The notes beneath the pieces were generated by a model. That model was not told the DNA's origin. It worked only from the letters and a program-made list of their open reading frames with translations, and searched no databases. The position numbers were made by a program, and so were the translations under genes. A DNA stretch of 64,000 bases from Arthrobacter_N sp051262515 (GTDB taxonomy: Bacteria > Actinomycetota > Actinomycetes > Actinomycetales > Micrococcaceae). The first letter of the stretch is position 1; every line of letters starts with the position of its first letter. Below, piece by piece: positions 26,461-33,530 of the stretch. The DNA is taken from positions 53,302 through 117,301 of the forward strand of contig NZ_JBIMER010000009.1 in NCBI RefSeq assembly GCF_051262515.1, written 5' to 3'.

Positions 26461-27045
26461 ATGGCAGGCGAGACCATCATCACGGTCATCGGTAATCTCA
26501 CCAGTGACCCGGAGCTTCGTTTCACTCCGTCGGGTTCGGCGGTGGCGAACTTCACCATCGCTTCCACCCCGCGGACCTTCGACCGCCAGACCAACGAGTG
26601 GAAGGACGGCGAAACGCTGTTCCTCCGCGCATCGGTGTGGCGCGAAGCTGCCGAAAATGTCGCCGAGACGCTGACCAAGGGCATGCGAGTCGTCGCCCAG
26701 GGTCGGCTGAAGTCGCGTTCCTACGAAACCAAGGAAGGCGAAAAGCGCACGGTCACCGAGCTTGAGGTCGATGAAATCGGCCCCTCGCTGCGCTACGCCT
26801 CTGCCAAGGTCGCCCGCACCCAGCGCTCCGGCGGTGGCGGCGGCAACTCCGGCGGGTTCGGCGGCGGCAACGCCGGCAACTCGGGCGGATTCGGCGGCGG
26901 CAACTCCGGCGGCAACGCGGGCGGCAACTCCGGTGGAAACTGGAGCGCCCCGGCGGAAGACCCGTGGGCGTCCTCCTCGTCGTCCTCCGGCGGCGGCGGT
27001 GGTGGCTGGGGCAGCAACCCCGGCTCTGACGAACCGCCTTTCTAA
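26461..27045 (+). CDS. ssb: Single-stranded DNA-binding protein
   Basis: This 194-aa SSB forms tetramers on single-stranded DNA at forks. The OB-fold covers about 1-112. The linker (about 120-185) is made of GGN/GGF glycine-asparagine repeats. The C-terminal tip DEPPF is the usual partner-binding acidic tail. AGGAGG is well placed before the ATG. Its place between rpsF and rpsR is the standard arrangement. Confidence 0.97.
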   Translation: MAGETIITVIGNLTSDPELRFTPSGSAVANFTIASTPRTFDRQTNEWKDGETLFLRASVWREAAENVAETLTKGMRVVAQGRLKSRSYETKEGEKRTVTELEVDEIGPSLRYASAKVARTQRSGGGGGNSGGFGGGNAGNSGGFGGGNSGGNAGGNSGGNWSAPAEDPWASSSSSSGGGGGGWGSNPGSDEPPF

Positions 27046-27061
27046 ACACCATATTCACCAT

Positions 27062-27082
27062 CCCGCAGAACCTTTCTGCGGG
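27062..27082 (+). other. Hairpin between ssb and rpsR
   Basis: A perfect 9-base stem (27062-27070 / 27074-27082) with a 3-base loop lies in the 63-base gap. It is followed by mixed sequence, not a T-run, so it may be a processing or partial termination site that sets the ssb to rpsR ratio. Confidence 0.45.
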
Positions 27083-27108
27083 CTCCACTAGATCAAAGGA
27101 GCTCCACG

Positions 27109-27348
27109 ATGGCTAAGGCTGAACTCCGTAAGCCCAAACCAAAGTCCAACCCCCTGAAGGCCGCTGACGTCAAGGTCATCGACTACAAGGACGTCGCATT
27201 GCTGCGCAAGTTCATCTCCGACCGCGGAAAGATCCGTGCCCGTCGCGTGACCGGCGTCTCCGTCCAGGAGCAGCGCAAGATCGCCCAGGCCATCAAGAAC
27301 GCGCGCGAAGTTGCCCTGCTGCCTTACTCCGGCGCTGGCCGCGGCTAA
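27109..27348 (+). CDS. rpsR: 30S ribosomal protein S18
   Basis: This is a 79-aa small-subunit protein. The core IDYKDVALLRKFISDRGKIRARRVTGVS is conserved. The motif for the zinc-binding form (CxxC pairs) is absent, so this is the zinc-free type. AAAGGAG precedes the ATG. Confidence 0.96.
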   Translation: MAKAELRKPKPKSNPLKAADVKVIDYKDVALLRKFISDRGKIRARRVTGVSVQEQRKIAQAIKNAREVALLPYSGAGRG

Positions 27349-27363
27349 GGAAGGGATACCAAC

Positions 27364-27816
27364 ATGGCAAAGCTCATTCTGACCCACGAAGTCACCGGAC
27401 TCGGTGCCGCAGGCGACATTGTCGAGGTGAAGAACGGTTACGCCCGTAACTACCTTCTTCCCCGCGGTTTCGCCCTGACCTGGACCAAGGGTGGCGAGAA
27501 GCAGGTCGAGTCCATCAAGGCCGGCCGTGCCGCCCGCGCCGTTGCCAACTTGGAAGACGCGCAGCAGCTTGCTGCTGCGCTGTCCGCCAAGCCGGTCAAG
27601 GTGACCGTCAAGGCCGGTGCTTCCGGCCGTCTGTTCGGAACCGTCAAGGCCGAGGACATCGCCAAGGCGGTCCAGGCCGCCGGTCTCGGTGCCATCGACA
27701 AGCGCAAGGTTGAAATGCCGGAGCACATCAAGTCGACCGGCAACTACCAGGCGACCGTGCGACTGCACGAGGACGTCTCCGCCACGCTCGACCTGCAGGT
27801 CGTCGCGGCAAAGTAG
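27364..27816 (+). CDS. rplI: 50S ribosomal protein L9
   Basis: This is a 150-aa large-subunit protein. The N-terminal domain starts MAKLILTHEVTGLGAAGD and contains VKNGYARNYLLPRGFA; a long helix and the C-terminal domain follow. Length is normal. It lies 15 bases after rpsR and is the last gene of the operon. Confidence 0.96.
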   Translation: MAKLILTHEVTGLGAAGDIVEVKNGYARNYLLPRGFALTWTKGGEKQVESIKAGRAARAVANLEDAQQLAAALSAKPVKVTVKAGASGRLFGTVKAEDIAKAVQAAGLGAIDKRKVEMPEHIKSTGNYQATVRLHEDVSATLDLQVVAAK

Positions 27817-27862
27817 TCACGTACGCGGCGGGATCCGTCCCGTCCGAACGAGTGCTTGAACA

Positions 27863-27896
27863 CGGAAGGGCCCCGCCTGTTGGCGGGGCCCTTCCG
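27863..27896 (+). terminator. Intrinsic terminator of the rpsF operon
   Basis: A perfect 15-base GC-rich stem (27863-27877 / 27882-27896) with a 4-base loop lies 47 bases after the rplI stop. The downstream T-run is weak. Confidence 0.8.
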
Positions 27897-27925
27897 CGTC
27901 TCCTTGCGAAATGTTGCGTGGGTCT

Positions 27926-27955
27926 TTGACCCCGTCCCTCCGTCCGGCCTAGCGT
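27926..27955 (+). promoter_or_regulatory. Promoter for the SAM-IV riboswitch transcript
   Basis: TTGACC (27926-27931) and TAGCGT (27950-27955) are separated by 18 bases. The predicted start lies at the first bases of the riboswitch. Confidence 0.55.
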
Positions 27956-27960
27956 TGTGG

Positions 27961-28082
27961 GTGAATCAAGAGCGCCAACGCGAAGCCCTGGCTCGTTGGA
28001 CGGCAACCCTCTTTCGGTAGTGGGGTGCTCCAGGTGATGATTCGGCCGCCCGGATGCCCCGGAGCGGCAAGTGCCGAGCACG
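27961..28082 (+). ncRNA. SAM-IV riboswitch
   Basis: The element carries the SAM-I/IV core: P1 GAATCA (27963-27968) pairs with TGATTC (28038-28043), the AAGCCCTGGCT stretch, then GGCAACCCTC and GTGGGGTGCTCCAGGTGATGA. The 3' extension with GGAGCGGCAAGTGCCG fits the extra pseudoknot arm of the SAM-IV class found in Actinobacteria. It resembles the SAM-IV element of mycobacteria as I remember it. It lies in the leader of the flavin reductase gene, whose start is about 12 bases past its end, so control by S-adenosylmethionine at translation start is likely. Confidence 0.85.
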
Positions 28083-28094
28083 CGAAGGAACACC

Positions 28095-28601
28095 ATGCCG
28101 CTGACAGGAAGACTCCAGCCGGACTCGCTACGCAACTCGTTCGCCCGCTTCCCCTCCGGGATCGCCGCTCTGTGCGCCACGGTGGACGGAAAGCCGCAGG
28201 GCATCGTCGCCTCGTCCTTCACCGTGGGCGTCTCGTTGGATCCACCGCTCGTCATGTTCGCCGTCCAAAAGACCTCCCGGACCTGGCCGATCGTGCGCGG
28301 CGCCGCGCGGATCGGCGTGTCCGTTCTGGGGGAACTCCACGAGGGTGTCTGCCGACAGATTGCTTCCCGCGACGGGGACCGTTTCGCGGGACTCAAGATC
28401 GAAACCACCGAGGAGGGTGCGCTCTTCCTGGACGACGCAGCCCTCTGGCTGGATTGCAGCGTGGAACAGGAAGTATCCGCCGGCGACCACGACGTGGTGA
28501 TCCTGCGCGTACACGGGCACGAGTCCCACGGCGACGTAAACGAACCGCTGGTCTTCCACGGGTCCGAATTCCGCAAGCTGCAGGAATCCGCGCTCGTTTA
28601 A
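28095..28601 (+). CDS. Flavin reductase family protein under SAM-IV control
   Basis: This 168-aa protein has the split-barrel FMN-binding fold: SFARFPSGIAALCATVDGKPQGIVASSFTVGVSLDPPLV and the later GRAARIGVSVL-like segment are typical of NAD(P)H:flavin oxidoreductases that serve two-component monooxygenases. The ATG at 28095 has GAAGGAA at proper spacing. The SAM-IV riboswitch just upstream ties it to sulfur metabolism, for example supplying FMNH2 to a sulfonate or sulfide-scavenging monooxygenase encoded elsewhere; that role is inferred. It stands alone, with a convergent gene downstream. Confidence 0.85.
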   Translation: MPLTGRLQPDSLRNSFARFPSGIAALCATVDGKPQGIVASSFTVGVSLDPPLVMFAVQKTSRTWPIVRGAARIGVSVLGELHEGVCRQIASRDGDRFAGLKIETTEEGALFLDDAALWLDCSVEQEVSAGDHDVVILRVHGHESHGDVNEPLVFHGSEFRKLQESALV

Positions 28602-28638
28602 ACCGCCGTGATAAGCCGTCCCGGCCGCGTTGGCGCGG

Positions 28639-29085
28639 TCAGGCGGAGCGCATGGAATTGACGACCTTCGTGGCCTCGCCCAGAGACGCGCCCGTGTCCC
28701 GGCGTACCTTGCGGATCGCCTCCACCGTCTTGCCCGCGCGGATCAGTTGCAGTGTCTCCAGATAGGCGGGATCCGGTGTCCCTCCGGGAGGGTGTTGCGC
28801 ACTGGCCGCGCGGCTCGCGGCGTACGAAGCGCCCTGGCCGGTGCGGCCGGAGGAAGCCCTGGCGGCGGCCGTTGAGCGTTCCACGGTGGCCCGCCGGATC
28901 CTGTCGGCGCGCTCCGTCTCCTGCCGCTGCTGCTCCGCCGCCGCCGCGTTCAGGCGCGCAATGTAGTCGTCCTCCTCGTTGGTCTGGTTTCGTGGCCTGT
29001 TGGCGATGGAGGCCACCAGGAGCCAGACCAGGGCCCCGGCGACCAGAACCGTGATCAACAGCTCCGGAGGGCTCATTCCGAACAT
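28639..29085 (-). CDS. Membrane-anchored protein with L7/L12 C-terminal-like domain
   Basis: This is a 148-aa protein. A hydrophobic anchor (about 7-28, LLITVLVAGALVWLLVASIA) is followed by an Ala/Arg/Glu-rich probable coiled coil (about 38-80). The last 35 residues (LIRAGKTVEAIRKVRRDTGASLGEATKVV) resemble the C-terminal domain of ribosomal protein L7/L12. The L7/L12-like fold binds translation factors in ribosomes; its role on a membrane anchor is unknown. It is encoded opposite to the flavin reductase and downstream of the DUF1801 gene. Confidence 0.7.
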   Translation of the reverse strand: MFGMSPPELLITVLVAGALVWLLVASIANRPRNQTNEEDDYIARLNAAAAEQQRQETERADRIRRATVERSTAAARASSGRTGQGASYAASRAASAQHPPGGTPDPAYLETLQLIRAGKTVEAIRKVRRDTGASLGEATKVVNSMRSA

Positions 29086-29113
29086 CGTGTGCTCCTTTGT
29101 GGCGGGCGGGCCG

Positions 29114-29443
29114 CTAGGTGGTTTGGGGTGCCGTGCCGCCGGCGTGGAGTTCGGCCATGACGTGACGGTATCCCGCGGCGGTTAGTTCCGCGAGGACGCG
29201 GAGGTCGACGTCGTCGAGCTTGTTGACGTAGAGGCAGGCGGCCCCGGTCCGGTGCTTGCCGAGTCGCGGCAGGAGCGCTGCGGCGTCGGAGCCGTACGTC
29301 AGTCCGTACAGCGAGAGCCCGGCGCCCCGGGGTGAGAATCCGACGGCGCACGCGTCGCCCTCGCGACCGGACGCGTAGCGGTAGTGGTAGGCGCCGAAGC
29401 CGGCCGGATCCCCGTGGCGCGGTTTCGTCTTGGCTTCGGTCAT
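29114..29443 (-). CDS. DUF1801 domain protein
   Basis: This is a 109-aa cytoplasmic protein. The body GFGAYHYRYASGREGDA...LGKHRTGAACLYVNKLDDVD resembles the DUF1801 (YdhG-like) domain. The ATG at 29443 is chosen because family similarity starts soon after; the frame is open 105 codons further upstream, but that part is low-complexity and outside the family. Function unknown. Confidence 0.75.
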   Translation of the reverse strand: MTEAKTKPRHGDPAGFGAYHYRYASGREGDACAVGFSPRGAGLSLYGLTYGSDAAALLPRLGKHRTGAACLYVNKLDDVDLRVLAELTAAGYRHVMAELHAGGTAPQTT

Positions 29444-29720
29444 GCGCACAGTATCGCAGTGCCCCAGACGGGCCACAAGGACCGTTCGCGGCCAGAGGGG
29501 CTCTCTGGCCGCCGGTCGGGTACGGCACGGTCGGGGACCTTCTGATGGTGCGGTGGCCGACCCTGCGAAAGCAGGCACGAGGGACACCTGGCCAGTCCAC
29601 GCCGCCTCCCACCAACCCACGGCGCCCCTGTCATCCCTGCGGCATCCAGCATGAACCCGGTACCTACGCGGTGGAAACGGACGACCCGCGCGGCTTGCGG
29701 AGACGAATCGCGGGCGTGTC
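29444..29720. other. Intergenic stretch, no gene seen
   Basis: About 280 bases of ordinary GC. Short open frames are present but have no ribosome-binding site or family resemblance. It leads into the DnaA-box region. Confidence 0.5.
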
Positions 29721-29766
29721 TGTGGATAAGTTGGGGATATGTGGGTAACCGGTGGCACCCCTAGGT

Positions 29767-29784
29767 GTTTACTCGGCAGTAAAC
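29767..29784. repeat. Perfect inverted repeat in the DnaA-box region
   Basis: GTTTACT-cggc-AGTAAAC has 7-base perfect arms and a 4-base centre. It could be a regulator operator or a strand-extrusion element. Confidence 0.6.
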
Positions 29785-29809
29785 ATGCAACGTCGCCCTG
29801 AATGTTCTC

Positions 29810-29825
29810 GGGAAACTAATTTCCC
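29810..29825. repeat. Perfect inverted repeat in the DnaA-box region
   Basis: GGGAAA-ctaa-TTTCCC has 6-base perfect arms and a 4-base centre, 25 bases after the previous palindrome. Confidence 0.6.
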
Positions 29826-30154
29826 GCAATTGTCCGACATCTACTAACTGCCTAGTCAGAGGCCTATTGAGGACTAAAATACTTTGTCATCCACAGGGTC
29901 ATCCCCAGTCTGTGCACACAACACGCCGTAGTACCCACAGGTTCTCCACACGGGCTGTGGATAAGCGTGTTGGGTTGGGCCGATTAAGGGTCTATGGTGG
30001 CAAGGTCTTCGGTCCAATTGTGGATAAGAGGCTGGTTTGCCACAGCTCCATCCACATGGCTACTCAATGGCCCCCGGGTGTGGGAACCCGCTGTGATACT
30101 GGAGTCTTCAGGGCGCGCCGCAGGCCGCCCACGTTCACCTGGAAGGTAATTGTC

Positions 30155-31531
30155 GTGTCGTTGACGCAAGCGGAGCCCAAGGGTTCGCGGGAGGCGGAGT
30201 TCGGGCGCACCCCGCCGCAGGACCTCGTGGCCGAGCAAAGTGTGCTCGGCGGCATGATGCTTTCCAAGGACGCCATTGCGGACTGCGTCGAGGTCCTTCG
30301 AGGCATCGACTTCTACCGTCCCGCGCACGAGTCGATCTACGAGGCGATCATCGACCTCTACGGCCGGGGCGAGCCCGCGGACGCAGTAACCGTCTCGGAC
30401 CTGTTGACGAAGCGGGGTGAGATCTCCCGGATCGGCGGCCCCGCCTACCTGCACACGCTGATCCAGTCGGTTCCCACGGCGGCCAACGCCGGGTTCTACG
30501 CGGAGATCGTCCGCGAGCGCGCGGTGCTGCGCCGTCTGGTCGAAGCCGGCACCAAGATCGTCCAGATGGGCTACTCGCAGGACGGCGAGGTCGACGAGAT
30601 CGTCAACCAGGCCCAGGCGGAGATCTACGCCGTCGCCGAGCGGCGCACCGCCGAGGACTACGTGGCGCTGCGCGACATCATCGAAGGGACCGTCGACGAG
30701 ATCGAATCCGCCGGCAGCCGCGGCGAGGGCATGATCGGCGTCCCGACGGGGTTCTACGAGCTCGACGAGTTGACGCAGGGGCTCCACGGCGGCCAGATGA
30801 TCGTCATCGCCGCGCGGCCCGCGGTCGGAAAGTCCACATTCGCCTTGGACTTCGCCCGGTCCGCGGCCATCAAGAACAACATGACCACCGTCTTCTTCTC
30901 CCTGGAAATGGGCCGGAACGAGATCGCCATGCGTCTGCTCTCCGCCGAGGCGAGCATCGGCCTCCAGGACCTGCGCAAGGGCACCGTCAAGGACGAGCAG
31001 TGGGGCAAGATCGCCACGACCATGGGCCGCCTCAACGACGCCCCGCTGTACATCGACGATTCCCCGAACATGTCGCTCATGGAGATCCGGGCTAAGTGCC
31101 GTCGGCTGAAGCAGAAGCACGGCCTCAAGATGGTCGTCCTGGACTACCTCCAGCTCATGAGCTCGGGAAAGCGCGTGGAATCCCGGCAGCAGGAGGTCTC
31201 CGAGTTCTCGCGTGCGCTCAAGCTTCTCGCCAAGGAGCTCGACGTCCCGGTCATCGCGCTTTCCCAGCTGAACCGTGGATCCGAGCAGCGCACCGACAAG
31301 AAGCCCATGATCTCCGACCTCCGCGAATCCGGATCGATCGAGCAGGACGCGGACATGGTCATCCTGCTGCACCGCGAGGATATCTACGACAAGGAGTCCC
31401 CACGCGCCGGCGAGGCCGACGTGATCGTCGCCAAGCACCGAAACGGCCCCACCAAGACGATGGTCGTCGCCTTCCAGGGCCACTACTCCCGGTTCAACAA
31501 CATGGCCAGCGAGGGCGGCGGCGGGTTCTAA
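30155..31531 (+). CDS. dnaB: Replicative DNA helicase DnaB
   Basis: This 458-aa hexameric helicase unwinds DNA at the fork. The N-terminal primase-interacting domain (about 25-125) starts PPQDLVAEQSVLGGMM; the RecA-like ATPase domain has Walker A ARPAVGKST (219-227) and Walker B LDYLQLM (about 328-334). No intein is present, unlike some mycobacterial DnaBs. The GTG at 30155 has GGAAGG 8 bases upstream; the frame stays open back to 29867 through the DnaA-box region, but that part has no helicase similarity. Confidence 0.95.
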   Translation: MSLTQAEPKGSREAEFGRTPPQDLVAEQSVLGGMMLSKDAIADCVEVLRGIDFYRPAHESIYEAIIDLYGRGEPADAVTVSDLLTKRGEISRIGGPAYLHTLIQSVPTAANAGFYAEIVRERAVLRRLVEAGTKIVQMGYSQDGEVDEIVNQAQAEIYAVAERRTAEDYVALRDIIEGTVDEIESAGSRGEGMIGVPTGFYELDELTQGLHGGQMIVIAARPAVGKSTFALDFARSAAIKNNMTTVFFSLEMGRNEIAMRLLSAEASIGLQDLRKGTVKDEQWGKIATTMGRLNDAPLYIDDSPNMSLMEIRAKCRRLKQKHGLKMVVLDYLQLMSSGKRVESRQQEVSEFSRALKLLAKELDVPVIALSQLNRGSEQRTDKKPMISDLRESGSIEQDADMVILLHREDIYDKESPRAGEADVIVAKHRNGPTKTMVVAFQGHYSRFNNMASEGGGGF

Positions 31532-31573
31532 CCGCGGCCACCGGCCCGCGCGCCGCCGCGACGCGACACGGGG

Positions 31574-32089
31574 CTACCGGTCGACGGGCAGGTAGAGGTC
31601 CGTCCGCATTGCCGCGGGGTCGCCGTCCGGCGAAGGCCCGGTGACGTAGACCTCCCAGAACGGCAGTCCCGGCGTGTGCCCGTTGGCCTGGACCCACTCC
31701 GTGAGCGACGACCATGCCGCGGCGAGCTGTTCGTAGCCGTCAAGATGGGAGACGGTGGCCGCGGCTCCTCCGGGCAGGACGGACGCGTGCACCAGGGTCC
31801 CGTCCTCCGTGGCGTGCTCGCCGGAGAGGGGATGGTCGATCGCGAAGCCCACCTCGAGGTCCATGGTCTGCCCCGGCATGCGCGTGTGCAGGGCGAAGGC
31901 CGGGCCCACGGCGGTCAGCGATCGTTCCCTCAGGAATGCGGTAAGTACACGGAACGAGTCGTCGTAGAAGCCTCCGATAGATTCGGCGGGAATGTCCCGG
32001 CCGCGGACGACGGCGGTGCGCGCCTCGGCGAGGTTCAGGATCGCGGGAGCCTCCCGGGCGGGAGCCACATGCGGGTGCTGCTGGGTCAT
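31574..32089 (-). CDS. GyrI-like effector-binding domain protein
   Basis: This is a 171-aa single-domain protein resembling the GyrI/AraC effector-binding (SOUL-like) fold: EARTAVVRGRDIPAE near the start, GPAFALHTRMPGQTMDLEVGF in the middle, and a C-terminal WEVYVTGP...TDLYLPV, as in drug-binding members. It has no DNA-binding domain, so it may sequester small hydrophobic ligands. Convergent with dnaB. Confidence 0.8.
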   Translation of the reverse strand: MTQQHPHVAPAREAPAILNLAEARTAVVRGRDIPAESIGGFYDDSFRVLTAFLRERSLTAVGPAFALHTRMPGQTMDLEVGFAIDHPLSGEHATEDGTLVHASVLPGGAAATVSHLDGYEQLAAAWSSLTEWVQANGHTPGLPFWEVYVTGPSPDGDPAAMRTDLYLPVDR

Positions 32090-32167
32090 GGTCTGCTCCT
32101 CGCTGCGGGGACGAAAGCCTTGGTGGGCGCTACCCTACGCCCGCCCCGCCACCGGCAACAGGGCACG

Positions 32168-33202
32168 CTAGCCCCGGGGCCGCATCCGGACCTGGGGCAG
32201 GGCGGGTGCCGGCAGCGGCGCGGGCCGGCCGTCGGGAAACGGGCCGAAGCGCGGGTAGGGGGCTCCGTCGTCGTACGCTCCGGTTTCCTCCGGGGTTCCG
32301 CCCGCCGCCGTCGGTACGGCCGGTTCGCGGCCGATTTCGGCCTGGTAGGCGGCGCGGTAGGCGACCACCTCGTCGTGCGAGCGGCCCACGAAGTTCCACC
32401 ACATGACGATCTGTTCGCCCAGCGGCTCCCCGCCGATCAGCAACGCGCGCACCGGTTCATCCCCGGCCGCAAGCACGACGCCGGTGCGCCCGGTGGGCAG
32501 GTACGCCAGGTTGTCCCGGGGAACGGGATGGCCGTCGACGCGCAGTTCGCCGGCGTCGAGCAGGATGCCGTGTTCGTGCGACGGATCGAGGGCGAGGGAC
32601 CACTCCGTCCCCGGTTCGAGCAGCAGCTCGGCGCCCACCAGCGGCGTGTGTGTGCGGACGGGGGACACGCCGCCGCCGAGCGATCCCAGGAAGACCCGCA
32701 TTTCCCACCCGTCGCCGGAGACGGGTTCGGGACGGAAGTGCTCGAAGCCCGGTTCGATGTGCCTCGTCGCGTCCGGCAACGCCGTCCACAGCTGCGCGCC
32801 GTGGAGGACCTCCGTTTCCGGTGTGGAGAACTCGGAGTGCGTGATGCCGCGGCCCGCGGTCATCAGGTTGAGCTCCCCGGGACGGACGGTCGCCTCGTTG
32901 CCGGCCGAGTCGACGTGCTCGACCTGCCCCGTGAAGAGCCAACTCACCGTTTGCAGGCCCGTGTGTGGATGCCGCGGCACCTGCATGCCGCCCGAGGCGG
33001 CCACGTTGTCGGGACCGTAGTGGTCCAGGAAGCACCACGCGCCGATGAGGCTCCGTTGGCGTTGCGGCAGCGTGCGCCGCACGTCCATGGCGCGGGGTCC
33101 GCCGAGCGGGACCTTGCGGGGCTCCAGGAGTTCGACTGCGGCGGATGCCGCCTCGCGGCCGTCGCACAGCAGTTCGTCGGGCGCGGGATCCAGGTTGCTC
33201 AT
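32168..33202 (-). CDS. Pirin family protein
   Basis: This 344-aa bicupin has the iron-binding residues of the N-terminal cupin visible in PRHPHTGLQTV (about 76-86) and GRGITHSE (about 116-123). Some bacterial pirins have quercetinase activity; others act as regulators of metabolism. It starts with an ATG shortly after the preceding MoaD-like gene ends, so it may share a transcript with the MoaD-like and BNR genes. Confidence 0.9.
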   Translation of the reverse strand: MSNLDPAPDELLCDGREAASAAVELLEPRKVPLGGPRAMDVRRTLPQRQRSLIGAWCFLDHYGPDNVAASGGMQVPRHPHTGLQTVSWLFTGQVEHVDSAGNEATVRPGELNLMTAGRGITHSEFSTPETEVLHGAQLWTALPDATRHIEPGFEHFRPEPVSGDGWEMRVFLGSLGGGVSPVRTHTPLVGAELLLEPGTEWSLALDPSHEHGILLDAGELRVDGHPVPRDNLAYLPTGRTGVVLAAGDEPVRALLIGGEPLGEQIVMWWNFVGRSHDEVVAYRAAYQAEIGREPAVPTAAGGTPEETGAYDDGAPYPRFGPFPDGRPAPLPAPALPQVRMRPRG

Positions 33203-33234
33203 GGTGAGAGCCTAGGCGCGCCGCGGCGGGGGTG

Positions 33235-33522
33235 CTACCCGCCGGCCACGGACTGGATGACCATGATGCGCGTGCCGTCCGGCGCCGGCGTGTCCAGCCC
33301 GGCGAGGTCGCGGATGTTGTCGCGGCCGACGAACACGTTGGCGAACCGCCGGACCCTGCCGGTCTCGTCGCGCACCCGCCTCGCGAACACCGGGAACTGG
33401 GCGGAGACGGCGTCGAGGACCGCGCCGACGGTCGCCCCGGCGTCGCACTCCACCTCGAAGACGCGGCGCCCGCCCACGGTGGGAGCGAGGACCGCCGGGA
33501 CCTGCAGGGTGACGCTGGCCAT
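33235..33522 (-). CDS. MoaD/ThiS-family small sulfur-carrier-like protein
   Basis: This is a 95-aa ubiquitin-fold protein. It ends in Gly-Gly (QSVAGG), the C-terminus that is adenylated and thiocarboxylated in MoaD, ThiS and relatives. The FANVFVGRDNIRDLAGLDTPAPDG segment matches the later part of the MoaD fold. No MoaE, ThiG or E1-like gene is near. It starts 8 bases after the stop of the BNR-repeat gene, a tight link that suggests shared function. Confidence 0.85.
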   Translation of the reverse strand: MASVTLQVPAVLAPTVGGRRVFEVECDAGATVGAVLDAVSAQFPVFARRVRDETGRVRRFANVFVGRDNIRDLAGLDTPAPDGTRIMVIQSVAGG

Positions 33523-33530
33523 GCGAACCC

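Larger units (their letters stand above)
29721..30056 (+). promoter_or_regulatory. DnaA-box cluster upstream of dnaB
   Basis: Three perfect boxes TGTGGATAA lie at 29721-29729, 29956-29964 and 30019-30027. Single-mismatch boxes are at 29740-29748 (TGTGGGTAA), 29887-29895 (TCATCCACA) and 29942-29950 (TTCTCCACA). Looser ones are near 29899, 29931 and 30048. The stretch 29760-29885 is conspicuously AT-rich for this genome and has two perfect inverted repeats. The cluster begins 434 bases before the dnaB start. It could control dnaB by DnaA, titrate DnaA, or serve as a secondary origin-like site; nothing in the sequence decides between these. Confidence 0.75.

Noticed and set aside
29867..30154. 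Extended N-terminus of dnaB
   Set aside because: The frame is open through the DnaA boxes, but DnaB similarity and the ribosome-binding site place the start at 30155.
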